Positions 1 through 9,802 of a stretch of 64,000 nucleotides of DNA are shown here, piece after piece. The DNA comes from UBA7672 sp963738625. Its GTDB lineage: Bacteria > Pseudomonadota > Alphaproteobacteria > Caulobacterales > Hyphomonadaceae. Position 1 is the first letter of the stretch. Every line of letters begins with the position of its first letter. The notes beneath the pieces are model-generated. The model was not told the DNA's origin. It made no database searches and saw only the letters and a program-made list of their open reading frames with translations. The stretch covers positions 806,001-870,000 of the forward strand of contig CAVTXH010000003.1 in the NCBI GenBank assembly GCA_963738625.1, read 5' to 3'. The translations under genes were made by a program, and so were the position numbers.

Positions 1-158
1 AATGCGCGAGCAACCCGTTCAACGGCGGCAGGCTTCAAGCGAAGGCCTCCAGTCCGACCCGAATCCGGCTTACCTTCGATAAAACCCGCCGGATAGCGAT
101 TCGGTGCAGTCCCCTGTGCATGAGCGACAACCTGTCGCCTCAAAGTCACCTTCCGGCG

Positions 159-3100
159 CTAGAAAGACTTGCGAAAGTTCACATAGAGGAAGCGGCCGGC
201 AGGATTATGCAGGTCGCCGAGATACCCGAAATTCGTGTCGGCCAAAGGCGGCGTCTCGTTGGAGACGTTGCGCGCGCCAACGCGCACGCGCAGCGGCTTG
301 TCGGTGTCGTGGCCGAATTCGTACTGCGCATAGAGATTGTGCGTCTGGTACGAGTCGATGATCCACGGATCGCCGGTCGAACTCAGCACGACGCCCTGGT
401 CCTCGACATCGCCCACATAAGAGGTGAACCAGCCGGCGCCCCACGCACCCTTGCGCCAGGTGAGCGCGGAGGTGTAGCGCCATTCGGGCCTGCCGAAATC
501 ACGGACGAGATCGCCCTGCCCGCCGACGGTGAGCTGCGCGGGGATGAGCCCGTCGGCGACCGCCTGGTTGATCTCGGCGCCATCGGGCGAGACCGACTGG
601 AAGAACTTGTCGAGGAAGGCGGCGTTGATGCGGAACGAGAAGTCGCCCAGCGGCGTGTCGTCGAGATCGTAGTAGAGGCCGAAGTCCCAGCCCTGCACCG
701 CGCGCTCGTCGAGGTTGAGATAGTTGTCGTCGACGAAGCGCACATCGCCGACGGCCGCAAGGCCGGTGTTCTGGAAGTCGAGCTGGTCCTGCGCATCGGG
801 AGCGTTGCGGACGACGGCCGGGTTGCTGCCGCCATTCTGCCCGGTCACGCGGCGCACGTAGTCGAGCAGGATGTGGTTGTCGTCGCCGAAGATGCCGATG
901 ACATTGGTCTGCTCGATGCGCCACCAGTCGGCGGTGAAGGTGATCTTGCCGAACTCCTCTGGAATGAAGCTGCTTTCGAACACCACGCCGTAGGTGAGGT
1001 TGGTCGACTCCTCTGGCTCGAGATCGACGCTGCCGGCGCGGTTGGAGATGACCGACTGGGAGCGGCCGGGGCATGTGGTGGTGAACTGCGCTGGCGTGAT
1101 GCGGCCGGCGCGGCGGTCGGCTTCGCAGAAGACAAGATCGGTGCGGTTGTTGGAGCGCTGCAGGCCGCTTTCATACTGCTGCTGCAGGTTGGGCGCGCGG
1201 AAGCCTTCCGACCAGGCCGAGCGAAACAGAAGGAAATCGAGCGGGCGCCAGGACAGCGCGATCTTCGGCTTGGTGACCGAGCCGAACGTATCGAAATTCT
1301 CGTAGCGCGCGGCAAGCTGCATATCGACCGACTGGACGAGCGGGATGGTCATGTCCTCGGAGACCAGCGGCACGGCGAATTCGACATAGGCCGACTGGAC
1401 GTTGCGGCTGCCGCGCGTGTCGAGCGAGCCGGAATTGCCCTGCAGATCGTTCACCACCGTCGGCGGCGTGTTGTTGATGATGTCGTCGAAGGTGACTGTC
1501 CCGTCCTGGCGCTGATCGCGGTCGTCGCGGATCGTCTCGCGGCGGACTTCGATGCCGATGGCGGCGCCGATATCGCCTGCCCAGATGGAGAGGAGATCGG
1601 GGCGCGAGAGCTTTAGGTCCCACGACGCCAGCGTCGTCGTGTTGCGGCGGAAGACCGGGACGGTGATGTCCTCGATGGTCGCCGCGAGGCTGGGCGTGCA
1701 ATCGCCGGCGCCGAAGGCGGGAATGCAACCGCCGTTGAACGGGTTGTAAGCGTCCGGCGTCGAACGGGCGAGCGCCTGCTGGAACAGCGTGTTGGAGATG
1801 CGGTTCTCCTTGTCCTCGCTGTTGGCCATTGTGTAGAGCAGCGCGGTTTCCCAATCCCAGTTCGCGAAGTCGCCACGCAGGCCGACGAGGGCGCGGGTCG
1901 AGAGGTTCTCGACTTCGGTCTTGCGCGGACCCGCGTCGATCGGCCGGTAGGCAGCTGTGCCGGTGAGCGAGCCGAGCACGAGATCGAGACCGCCGGTGGG
2001 CGCGTTGGTTACCGGCAGGCGGTTGGCCGAACCGACGGGACCGAACGGGTTGTAGTAGTTGCTGGCGGGGATGACGATTGGCACGGCGCCCAGCATCGGC
2101 GCCGCTTCACGATAGCCGACGGAGTCAGCAAGGTAGAGGCCGCCCTCGACGAACAGCTCGAGTCCGCCATCGAATTCGTGATTGAGGAAAGCGAAGGCGT
2201 TGTAGCGATCGATGCCGTTCTGCGTCGTCGTATCCTCGTTGACATTGTAGCGCAGCTCCTGCGGGCGCGTTGACGTGGTGGCGGCGCAGAGATTGGCGCC
2301 AAGCTGGGCGGCGCAGCCGCCGAGCGCAGTAGGGCGAATGTGAAACTGGCCGGCGGCGTTGGTGATCGCCGCGCCGTTGACGGTGATGGTTCCTGCGCTG
2401 AAGCGGTCGAAAATGCCCCACGACGACGTGATCGAGGTGTTGTTGAACAGGCCGGAAGCGGTGGCGTCGGCCTGCCAGTTGGCCGGGAGCTGCGAGCGCA
2501 GGTCGGCATTGGCGCTGAAGGGGCGCTCGGACGCCCAGATCGGATCCCGGCCGAAATAAGACGCGAAAATCGAGAGGCTTGTGCGGTCGTCGTCGGACTT
2601 GATGCCGAATTCAAGGGAGCCGGAGAATTCAGTGGCGTCGACGCCGTCCTCGCCGCCATAGGTGAACTCGGCGGTCAGGCCCTTGAAGTCGGTCTTCAAT
2701 ACGGTGTTGACGACGCCGGCCACGGCGTCCGCGCCGTAGATGGCGGAGGCGCCGTCGAGCAGAACTTCGACGCGCGAGACGCCGGCCACCGGGATGGCGT
2801 TGGTGTTGACGGTGACGACGGGGACCAGGTTTTCGGTCTGCGTGCCGGGATGGTTCACCATCCGGCGGCCGTTGAGCAGGACCAGCGTGTTGCCGGTGCC
2901 CAGCGCGCGCAGGTTGATCGACGCGGTATCGCCGCGCGCGTCGTTGATGCTGCCGATGGTGCGGGTGGTGTTGAAGCCGACGTCGCCGAGCTGCGGAATG
3001 GAACGGAAGAGATCATCGCCAGACGCAGCCGAAATCGCGTCGATCTCGTCCTGGCCGACGACGGTAACCGGCAGGGCCTCGGTGGGCTGGGCGCCGACGA

Positions 3101-3281
3101 TCTGGGTTCCGACGATCACCACGCGGTCGCCGCTGTCGACCGGCGTCTCGTCGGCGGCCTGGGGAGGCGCAAGGGTCTGGGCGGGCGCCTGCTGGGCGAA
3201 GGCAGAGCCGGCTCCAAGGGCGAGTGCGGTGGAGGCCAGCAGCAGGGTCCGCATGCTGAAAGCAGGTCTCGGCGATGTCAT
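159..3281 (-). CDS. TonB-dependent outer-membrane receptor
   Basis: A 1040-residue outer-membrane receptor for energised uptake of an unknown substrate. It begins with a clear signal peptide (about residues 1-29, ending AFAQ). A plug domain follows (about 50-190) with the typical segments VLLNGRRM and EVLLDGASAIYGADAVAGV, then a long beta-barrel that ends in Phe (NFRKSF), as outer-membrane barrels do. The ATG at 3281 has a GAGGGGAG ribosome site just upstream. The length and the Q/A-rich region after the signal fit the large TonB receptors common in Caulobacterales and Sphingomonadales. It is divergent from the efflux operon at 3768. No siderophore or vitamin genes flank it, so the ligand cannot be named. 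Confidence 0.93.
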   Translation of the reverse strand: MTSPRPAFSMRTLLLASTALALGAGSAFAQQAPAQTLAPPQAADETPVDSGDRVVIVGTQIVGAQPTEALPVTVVGQDEIDAISAASGDDLFRSIPQLGDVGFNTTRTIGSINDARGDTASINLRALGTGNTLVLLNGRRMVNHPGTQTENLVPVVTVNTNAIPVAGVSRVEVLLDGASAIYGADAVAGVVNTVLKTDFKGLTAEFTYGGEDGVDATEFSGSLEFGIKSDDDRTSLSIFASYFGRDPIWASERPFSANADLRSQLPANWQADATASGLFNNTSITSSWGIFDRFSAGTITVNGAAITNAAGQFHIRPTALGGCAAQLGANLCAATTSTRPQELRYNVNEDTTTQNGIDRYNAFAFLNHEFDGGLELFVEGGLYLADSVGYREAAPMLGAVPIVIPASNYYNPFGPVGSANRLPVTNAPTGGLDLVLGSLTGTAAYRPIDAGPRKTEVENLSTRALVGLRGDFANWDWETALLYTMANSEDKENRISNTLFQQALARSTPDAYNPFNGGCIPAFGAGDCTPSLAATIEDITVPVFRRNTTTLASWDLKLSRPDLLSIWAGDIGAAIGIEVRRETIRDDRDQRQDGTVTFDDIINNTPPTVVNDLQGNSGSLDTRGSRNVQSAYVEFAVPLVSEDMTIPLVQSVDMQLAARYENFDTFGSVTKPKIALSWRPLDFLLFRSAWSEGFRAPNLQQQYESGLQRSNNRTDLVFCEADRRAGRITPAQFTTTCPGRSQSVISNRAGSVDLEPEESTNLTYGVVFESSFIPEEFGKITFTADWWRIEQTNVIGIFGDDNHILLDYVRRVTGQNGGSNPAVVRNAPDAQDQLDFQNTGLAAVGDVRFVDDNYLNLDERAVQGWDFGLYYDLDDTPLGDFSFRINAAFLDKFFQSVSPDGAEINQAVADGLIPAQLTVGGQGDLVRDFGRPEWRYTSALTWRKGAWGAGWFTSYVGDVEDQGVVLSSTGDPWIIDSYQTHNLYAQYEFGHDTDKPLRVRVGARNVSNETPPLADTNFGYLGDLHNPAGRFLYVNFRKSF

Positions 3282-3767
3282 GGCGCTCCCCTCGAATTAA
3301 CGGTCGCCTTGGGGGCCCTGCCGCTCGGCGCCATTTGGGGCGACATCCGCCCGGCCCACTCGCCTGTCAACCGGATTCCCTTTGCATCGAAAGCGGCTCA
3401 TGCGCGTTGCGTCCTGCAGGCAACATCGCGATGCGCGTCCCTTGAGCGACGGCCAGCTAATTTTGCGCCGCAGGTGGCGCGCTTCACAGCGAATTGAACC
3501 TTTGTTTTCCTGCCCGTTGGCCCGGTTTCGTTGACCGTTTTTCAAGCCCCGGTCTCTATGCTCCGCGCAGGATTCAGACGCTTCTGACCTGCCGTTCATT
3601 CTTTTCCGCAAAGCTGTCGCGGTAAAGTGATGTCTTGGGCTGCCGCCGCGTCGGCTGGCCGCAGACGGTTTGACGGGCATGGCGCGTATTAGGATCAGCC
3701 GTTTCAAGGTCCTAAGGATGGCCGTCGAACGAGCGGACGTGTAGAGTCGGTGGCGGAGTTGGTCTTG
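3282..3767. other. Divergent intergenic region, no gene seen
   Basis: About 490 bases separate the TonB receptor (minus) from the efflux adaptor (plus). I see no credible gene: the open frames crossing it run antisense to, or extend upstream of, real genes and lack ribosome sites. It must carry both promoters. A candidate plus-strand promoter is listed separately. Confidence 0.6.
3531..3560 (+). promoter_or_regulatory. Candidate promoter of the efflux operon
   Basis: TTGACC at 3531-3536 is a good -35 box, and 17-18 bases later TCTATG (3555-3560) is a modest -10. It faces the adaptor gene, leaving about 200 bases of leader. The call rests only on sequence resemblance. Confidence 0.3.
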
Positions 3768-4997
3768 ATGGTTCTCGGCAAGCGGAAACTGATCGCCGCG
3801 GCAGTTGCGGTCGCTGTGCTGGCGGCTGGCGGCATCGCGTTCCTCGCTACCCAGAAGCCCCATGGCTCAGCTCAATCCGCTCAGGCCGGCCCGGGAGGCC
3901 AGCGTGGCCCTGGGGGTCCCGGCGGCGGGCAGCGCGGCCCCGCAGGACGTGGCGGCGGCGCCCCGACCGATGTGTCGGCCGACCCCGTCGTTCCAAGACA
4001 ATTCACGAGCAAGATCGAAGCGCTCGGCACGCTCGAACCGCGCGAGCGCGTGGTGCTGACCGCCAATGCTGCGGACCGCGTGACCGGTGTTTTCTTCGAG
4101 GATGGCCAGCGCGTGCAGAAGGGCAAGGTGCTCCTCACCCTCGTCAACGAGGAAGAACGCGCACAACTCGAAACCGCCGAGGCAACCTACGCCAACGCCA
4201 GGCAGGTCTACGAGCGCAACCAGCGCCTCGCCACCAACGACGCCATCGCCCAGCTCGAACTCGAGCGTTCGAAGTCAGCGGCGGACGCTGCCCTCGGCAC
4301 CGTCGCCGGCGTGCAGGCTCGCCTGCGCGACCGCGTGCTGGTGGCGCCATTCAGCGGCGTGCTCGGCTTCCGCCAGATCAGCACGGGCGCCTATGTCTCG
4401 CCCGGCCAGCCGGTGGCGACGCTTATCGACGACAGTCAGATGCGCCTCGAATTCGGCATTCCCTCCATCTATGTCAGCGACCTCAAGCCCGGCCTTCGCA
4501 TTGCGGCGACCACGTCGGACGCGCCCGGCCGCGTGTTCGAGGGCGCGCTGACCTCGATCGACAACGCCATCGACCCGGTCACCCGCGCTGTGAAGGTCCG
4601 GGCCACGCTGCCCAACAAGGACGGCGTCCTGCGTGCGGGAACATTCATGACGGTGACCCTCGCCTCGCAACCGCGCTCGTCTCTGTCGGTTCCCGAGATC
4701 GCGGTGATCGCCGAGGGCTCCAAGACATTCGTCTATGTGATCGACCAGACGCGCCAGCCGGCCGTTGCCGCCAAGACCGAAGTATCCCTCGGCATGCGCG
4801 AGCGCGGGCTGATGGAAGTGACTGCGGGCCTGCAGACAGGCGACCTCGTCGTCACCGACGGCGTCCTCAAGCTGCGCCCCGGCGCGCCGGTTCGCGTGCA
4901 GGCCGTTGGCGCTGGCACGCCCGGCCGGAACAGCGAAGGCGATCCGCGCCTTGCTGCCGGCGAAGGCCCGTCTGACAAGGCCGGACTTAGGCAATAG
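3768..4997 (+). CDS. RND efflux periplasmic adaptor (HlyD/MFP family)
   Basis: Membrane-fusion protein of about 409 residues that should link the inner-membrane pump encoded next to it to an outer-membrane channel. It has an N-terminal membrane anchor/signal (KLIAAAVAVAVLAAGG), then a Gly/Pro-rich linker. Next come a lipoyl/biotinyl half-motif (ERVVLTANAADRVTGVFFEDG), a helical hairpin (about 125-175) and the matching second lipoyl half (RDRVLVAPFSGVLGFRQIS), then beta-barrel and membrane-proximal domains. I prefer the ATG at 3768, which has GGAG ten bases upstream. An in-frame GTG at 3750 would add six residues. The pump gene starts 23 bases downstream, so the two form an operon. No outer-membrane factor gene is present here. 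Confidence 0.92.
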   Translation: MVLGKRKLIAAAVAVAVLAAGGIAFLATQKPHGSAQSAQAGPGGQRGPGGPGGGQRGPAGRGGGAPTDVSADPVVPRQFTSKIEALGTLEPRERVVLTANAADRVTGVFFEDGQRVQKGKVLLTLVNEEERAQLETAEATYANARQVYERNQRLATNDAIAQLELERSKSAADAALGTVAGVQARLRDRVLVAPFSGVLGFRQISTGAYVSPGQPVATLIDDSQMRLEFGIPSIYVSDLKPGLRIAATTSDAPGRVFEGALTSIDNAIDPVTRAVKVRATLPNKDGVLRAGTFMTVTLASQPRSSLSVPEIAVIAEGSKTFVYVIDQTRQPAVAAKTEVSLGMRERGLMEVTAGLQTGDLVVTDGVLKLRPGAPVRVQAVGAGTPGRNSEGDPRLAAGEGPSDKAGLRQ

Positions 4998-5020
4998 CCC
5001 TCTTCTGAGGCAGTAGCGCG

Positions 5021-8000
5021 ATGCTCCTTTCGGATGTCTCCATCAAACGACCGGTGTTTGCATCGGTCATTGGCCTGCTGTTGATTGCGTTGGGCATCGT
5101 GTCGTTCACGCGGCTTGCGCTGCGCGAATATCCCGACATTGACCCGCCGATCGTCTCGATCCGGACATCCTATCCCGGCGCATCCGCCAACGTCGTCGAG
5201 ACCCGCATCACCGAAGTGATCGAGGACCGCATCGCCGGCGTCGAAGGCATCCGCTTCATCAACTCGTCCAGCCAGGATGGCCAGTCGAACATCTCGATCG
5301 AGTTCGACATATCCCGCGAGATGGATTCGGCCGCCAACGATGTGCGCGACCGCGTCTCGGGCATCCTGCGCGCCCTGCCCCAGGAAGCCGACCCGCCGGA
5401 CGTGCAGAAGGCCGACGCCTCCGAGGAGGTCGTGCTGTGGCTGCAGATGTCCAGCGACACGCGCACCGCCATGGAGCTGACGGACTACGCCGAGCGCTAT
5501 CTCATCGACCGCTTCTCCTCCATCGACGGCGTCGCCCGCATCCAGATAGGCGGCCAGCGCACGCCTGCCATGCGCGTATGGCTCGACCGCCGCGCCATCG
5601 CCGCGCGCGGCCTTACCGTGGGCGATATCGAGCGCGCCGTGCGGACAGAGAACGTCGAGACGCCCGCCGGCAGCCTTACCTCGCGCGACCTCGTCTTCAC
5701 CGCGCGTATCGACCGCCCCTTCCAGACGCCTGAAGAATTCGCCCAACTCGTCGTCGCCAAGGGCCAGGACGGCGTCGTCGTCCGCCTGGGCGATATCGCC
5801 CGCGTCGAATTCGGCGCCGAGGAAGACCGCAACATCTTCCGCGGCAACGGCAATGACGCCGTCGGCATCGGCATCGTCAAGCAATCCACCGCCAACGTCG
5901 TCGAAGTGGCCAAGGTCGCCCGAGAGCGCGCCGCGGAGGTCGCCGCGACGCTGCCGGAAGGTATGAAGCTCGAGATCAACTTCGACGGATCCGTATTCGT
6001 CAACGCCTCGATCCGCGAGGTTTTCATCACGCTTGGCATCGCCGTCCTGCTCGTGGTCGGCGTCATCTACCTCTTCCTCGGCTCCTTCCGGGCCACGATT
6101 GTGCCCGCGGTGACGGTGCCGATCTCGCTCATCGCGGCCTTCACCGTGCTTCTCGCGATGGGCCTGTCGATCAATCTCCTGACGCTGCTCGCCCTGGTGC
6201 TTGCGATCGGCCTCGTGGTCGACGACGCCATCGTGGTGCTGGAGAATATCCACCGCCGCATCGAGGAAGAAGGCGAGACGCCGCTGGTCGCCGCCTATCG
6301 CGGCACGCGCCAGGTCGGCTTCGCCGTCGTCGCCACCACGCTGGTGCTTATCTCGGTGTTCGTGCCGATCACGTTCATGCAGGGCCAGATGGGCCGGCTG
6401 TTCTCCGAATTCGCCATCGCCATGGCGGCGGCCGTCGCTTTCTCCATGCTCGTGGCGCTGACCATCTCGCCGATGATGGCGTCCAAACTGCTGAAGCCGC
6501 ATGTCGAGCACGCCGACAAGAAGACCGAGGGCTTCGCCTATCAGGTCGACCGCATGTTCGCGGCCATGCGCAAGGGCTATGGCGCGGTCTACGACGCCAC
6601 CGTCAAGCGGCCCGTCGCGATCGCCATCGCCTTCGTGGCGATGCTGGGCGGCATGTACTTCCTGTTCCGGGCCATTCCCGGCGAATACACGCCGCAGGAA
6701 GACCGCGGCATGTTCATGATCATGATCAACGGCCCCGAAGGCGCCTCGTTCGAATACATGACGCCCTATGTGGAGGAGATCGAGCAGCGCCTTCTCCCTC
6801 TGATCGACAATGGCGAGATCAAGCGCATCTCCGTCCGCGCGCCCGGCGGCTTTGGCCCCGGCGGCGGCAACTCGTTCAACTCCGCCTCGATCCAGGTCGT
6901 GCTCGCCGACTGGGGCCAGCGCCGGAACGGCTTTGAGGTTCTGAACGACATCAACGGCAGGTTACAGGACCTTCCAGGCGTTCGCGCCTTCGGCAACATG
7001 GCGTCCGCCTTCGGCCGCGGCGGCGGCGGCAAGCCGATCCAGTTCGTCATCAAGGGCCCGTCCTACGAGACGCTGGTCGAATGGCGCAACACCTTCGTCG
7101 ACGCGCTGAACAAGGACAATCCGGGCATCGGCCAGATCGACTGGGACTTCAAGGAAACGCAGCAGCAGTATCGCATCGACGTCGACTATGCCCGCGCCTC
7201 CGACCTCGGCGTGACGGTGCAGGAGATCGGCTCGACGTTGCAGACCATGCTGGGCTCCAAGCGCATCGGGACGTTCGTACAGAACGGAGAGGAGCGTTAT
7301 GTGATCTTCGAAGGCGAGCGCGCCGAACAGGCGACGCCGTCCGACCTCCAGAACATCTACGTCCGCTCCAGCCGCACGCAGGAGCTGATCCCGCTGTCGA
7401 ACCTCGTGAAGGTCAGCGCGGTCGCCGACTCGCGCACCCTGAACCGCTACAACCGCGTACGCTCGATCACCGTCAACGCCACCCTCAACCCCGGGGTGTC
7501 GCTGGGCGTGGCGCTGGACAAGATGGAAGCGATGGCGCGGCAGGTGCTGCCCGAAGAAGCGGCCTTCGACTACAAGGGTCAGTCGCTCGACTACAAGCGC
7601 TCGGGCTCTTCTATCATGTTCGTGTTCGGCTTTGGCATCCTGGTGGTGTTCCTGGTGCTGGCCGCGCAGTTCGAAAGCTGGATCCACCCGTTCGTCATCA
7701 TGCTGTGCGTGCCGGCGACCGTGGGCGGAGGATTGCTGGGCATCTGGCTGACCGGCAACACGCTCAACATCTACACGCAGATCGGCCTCATCATGCTGGT
7801 GGGCCTCGCAGCCAAGAACGGCATTCTGATCGTCGAGTTCGCCAACCAGTTGCGCGACAAGGGCAAGGAATTCAACGAAGCCCTGCGCGAGGCTGCGCTG
7901 ACGCGCTTCCGCCCAATCCTGATGACATCGCTGACGGCGGTCGCAGGCTCGATCCCGCTGATTTTCAGCCATGGCGCCGGATCCGAGACGCGCTCGGCCA

Positions 8001-8173
8001 TCGGCGTCGTCATCCTGTTCGGCGTGCTTGCCGCGCTGATCGTGACGCTGATCCTGGTGCCCGCCGCCTACTCCCTGCTGGCCCGCCGCACCGGGAGCCC
8101 ACGCGATGTCGAACGGCGCCTCGAGAAGGAAGAGCTCGACACGCCGATCCAGGGAGCGGCTCCCGCGGAATAG
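5021..8173 (+). CDS. RND multidrug efflux pump, inner-membrane permease (AcrB/MexF-like)
   Basis: Proton-driven efflux pump of 1050 residues, the usual length of the HAE-1 family. It starts with the conserved cytoplasmic segment SDVSIKRPVFASVIGLLL. The duplicated organisation of 12 membrane helices and two large periplasmic loops is visible. The TM4 proton-relay pair is present as DD at residues 401-402 in GLVVDDAIVVLENIHRR, and the second-half helix GLAAKNGILIVEFANQLR is intact. It probably forms a tripartite pump with the adaptor encoded upstream and a TolC-like channel encoded elsewhere. The substrate cannot be read from sequence. A hairpin follows about 18 bases after the stop. Confidence 0.95.
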   Translation: MLLSDVSIKRPVFASVIGLLLIALGIVSFTRLALREYPDIDPPIVSIRTSYPGASANVVETRITEVIEDRIAGVEGIRFINSSSQDGQSNISIEFDISREMDSAANDVRDRVSGILRALPQEADPPDVQKADASEEVVLWLQMSSDTRTAMELTDYAERYLIDRFSSIDGVARIQIGGQRTPAMRVWLDRRAIAARGLTVGDIERAVRTENVETPAGSLTSRDLVFTARIDRPFQTPEEFAQLVVAKGQDGVVVRLGDIARVEFGAEEDRNIFRGNGNDAVGIGIVKQSTANVVEVAKVARERAAEVAATLPEGMKLEINFDGSVFVNASIREVFITLGIAVLLVVGVIYLFLGSFRATIVPAVTVPISLIAAFTVLLAMGLSINLLTLLALVLAIGLVVDDAIVVLENIHRRIEEEGETPLVAAYRGTRQVGFAVVATTLVLISVFVPITFMQGQMGRLFSEFAIAMAAAVAFSMLVALTISPMMASKLLKPHVEHADKKTEGFAYQVDRMFAAMRKGYGAVYDATVKRPVAIAIAFVAMLGGMYFLFRAIPGEYTPQEDRGMFMIMINGPEGASFEYMTPYVEEIEQRLLPLIDNGEIKRISVRAPGGFGPGGGNSFNSASIQVVLADWGQRRNGFEVLNDINGRLQDLPGVRAFGNMASAFGRGGGGKPIQFVIKGPSYETLVEWRNTFVDALNKDNPGIGQIDWDFKETQQQYRIDVDYARASDLGVTVQEIGSTLQTMLGSKRIGTFVQNGEERYVIFEGERAEQATPSDLQNIYVRSSRTQELIPLSNLVKVSAVADSRTLNRYNRVRSITVNATLNPGVSLGVALDKMEAMARQVLPEEAAFDYKGQSLDYKRSGSSIMFVFGFGILVVFLVLAAQFESWIHPFVIMLCVPATVGGGLLGIWLTGNTLNIYTQIGLIMLVGLAAKNGILIVEFANQLRDKGKEFNEALREAALTRFRPILMTSLTAVAGSIPLIFSHGAGSETRSAIGVVILFGVLAALIVTLILVPAAYSLLARRTGSPRDVERRLEKEELDTPIQGAAPAE

Positions 8174-8190
8174 CGCCTGCGCAACTCGAC

Positions 8191-8222
8191 AAGAAAAAGG
8201 GCGGCCCCTGCGGGCCGCCCTT
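8191..8222 (-). terminator. Rho-independent terminator between convergent genes
   Basis: A perfect 11-bp stem (AAGGGCGGCCC / GGGCCGCCCTT) encloses a 4-base loop. Read on the minus strand it is followed by TTTTTCTT, so it ends the serine hydrolase transcript. It may also act on the plus strand for the efflux operon. Confidence 0.75.
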
Positions 8223-8247
8223 CCTGTCTCTGCGGCACTGACCCGCT

Positions 8248-9537
8248 CTACTTCTTCAGCGCGTCGTAGATCCACGCGCGGTTCTTGCGCTGGTATTCGG
8301 CCAGCAGGGCGCGGTCTTGCTGCATGAAGACCATGAATACGTCGTTCTTGGGATCATACCACCACTCGGTGCCGGCGATGCCGTTCCACGAGAAGGTGCC
8401 ATTGCCAGGGCGCTGCTTGGTGTCGTCGATCACCAGAGACATGCCGAGGCCGAAGCCCATGCCCGGGCCTGGGAAGAACAGGCCCTTGCCGCGGACTTCA
8501 GCGGTGGTCTGGTCGACCAGCATCGTGTCGAGGGTTTCCGGCTTCAGGATGCGCACGCCCTTGTACTCGCCATGGTTGGCCAGCATCAACACGAAGCGCA
8601 GATAGTCTTCCGCCGTCGACGACAGACCTCCGCCGCCCGACATGAAGGGCTTCACGACTGTGTAGTCGTAGTAGAGCGAATCCTGCGTCTTCGACTGGGC
8701 GAAGCGCGCGGACTTTTCGGCGGGCTGGAAGAAGGCCGTGTCGGTCATGCCCAGCGGGCCCGTGACGCGCGCCTTGATCGCATCGCCCAGCGACTGGCCG
8801 GTGATCTTCTCGATTACGCCGCCAAGCACGTCGAGACCCTGGGAATAGTTCCAGGCCTCTCCCGGCTCGGCGATCATCGGCAGCTTGGCGACGACCTGTT
8901 CGGACCAGTCCTTCGCCGTGAGGTCCTGACGGCCCTCGCCGCCCGCGACCCACGCCTTGGAGATCGGCTGCTGCGGCTGGATGAAGGAATAGATGATGCC
9001 GGAGGTGTGGCTCATCAGGTGACGGATCAAGATCGGCTTGGTCGAGGGAACAGGATCGCCGTCCTTCTGCCAGATCTTCACATTGGCGAACGCCGGCAGG
9101 TATTTCGAGACCGGCGCATCGAGATCGAGCTTGCCTTCCTCGACCAGCGTCATTGCCGTCACGGCGACGACCGGCTTGGTCATCGAGAAGACGCGATAGA
9201 TCGTCTCCTCGCTGGCGGGCGTCGTCTGGCCAGGGCCTTGAACGCCGAAACCCTGGCTGAAGGCGATCTGGCCTTTCCGGCCGATCAGCAGGTAAGCGCC
9301 GGGGATCTTGCCGCTCATCACATCGGCGTTGAGCGCGGTGCGGATCTCGCCAAGCTTGGCGGCGTCGAAGCCGAGAGCGGCCGCATCGCCCTTTGCAAGC
9401 GAGGACGTGGCCGGGTCGACGATCTTGGGCCCAGTCGCGCAGGCTGTCGTCGCCAGCGCGAGCGCAAGGGCCGCTGCACTCCAGAATCTCTGGCCCGTGA
9501 ATCTGGGATCCTTGAGTCTTGCCTTCATAGTGGTCAC
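8248..9537 (-). CDS. Beta-lactamase-family serine hydrolase (class C-like esterase), lipoprotein
   Basis: A serine hydrolase of the penicillin-binding-protein/AmpC fold, about 429 residues. The nucleophile motif SxxK is visible as SMTK (YRVFSMTKPVVAV), and the second-motif tyrosine lies in WNYSQGLDVLGGVIEKITG. The N terminus is a lipoprotein signal ending ATTAC. I choose the GTG at 9537 because AGGAG sits exactly six bases upstream; the ATG at 9528 is only three codons further in but poorly spaced. Such proteins are usually esterases or peptidases of small substrates and only rarely true beta-lactamases. It is monocistronic, with its own terminator at 8191-8222. Confidence 0.88.
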   Translation of the reverse strand: MTTMKARLKDPRFTGQRFWSAAALALALATTACATGPKIVDPATSSLAKGDAAALGFDAAKLGEIRTALNADVMSGKIPGAYLLIGRKGQIAFSQGFGVQGPGQTTPASEETIYRVFSMTKPVVAVTAMTLVEEGKLDLDAPVSKYLPAFANVKIWQKDGDPVPSTKPILIRHLMSHTSGIIYSFIQPQQPISKAWVAGGEGRQDLTAKDWSEQVVAKLPMIAEPGEAWNYSQGLDVLGGVIEKITGQSLGDAIKARVTGPLGMTDTAFFQPAEKSARFAQSKTQDSLYYDYTVVKPFMSGGGGLSSTAEDYLRFVLMLANHGEYKGVRILKPETLDTMLVDQTTAEVRGKGLFFPGPGMGFGLGMSLVIDDTKQRPGNGTFSWNGIAGTEWWYDPKNDVFMVFMQQDRALLAEYQRKNRAWIYDALKK

Positions 9538-9802
9538 GTCCCTCTCCTGAATGGCCCCCCGCATGAAAAACGGGGCGGTTTCCCATCCTGTCTAAGACCT
9601 TTCCCGCAAACGGGGAACAACCAGCTCATTCCCGACGGATGCGTGCAAAGCCGTGCGTTAGATACGTGGACGTGCGACACCACGGACATTCGCGCGAGGC
9701 CTGCCGACGGGTTACCCTTGGTCAGGTGGAGGATTGTATACAAAACTCTACTGCGCCAGTCTCCATAAAGAGAGGCGGCGCGGACAACCCAGGGGAAGAA
9801 CC

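Noticed and set aside
120..1616. Long plus-strand frame inside the TonB receptor gene
   Set aside because: It is antisense to a receptor with clear domain motifs and has no recognisable protein features; the same applies to plus-strand frames at 2340-3497, 8317-9768, 15513-17573 and 18410-20449.
3297..3863. 188-codon minus-strand frame between the TonB receptor and the efflux adaptor
   Set aside because: It overlaps the adaptor start, lacks a ribosome site and has no known motif; promoter DNA is a simpler explanation.
8248..9537. Antibiotic-resistance beta-lactamase call
   Set aside because: The SxxK motif shows only the fold family. The second motif is YSQ, not YAN/YSN, and the protein is a lipoprotein, so an esterase or peptidase is more likely.
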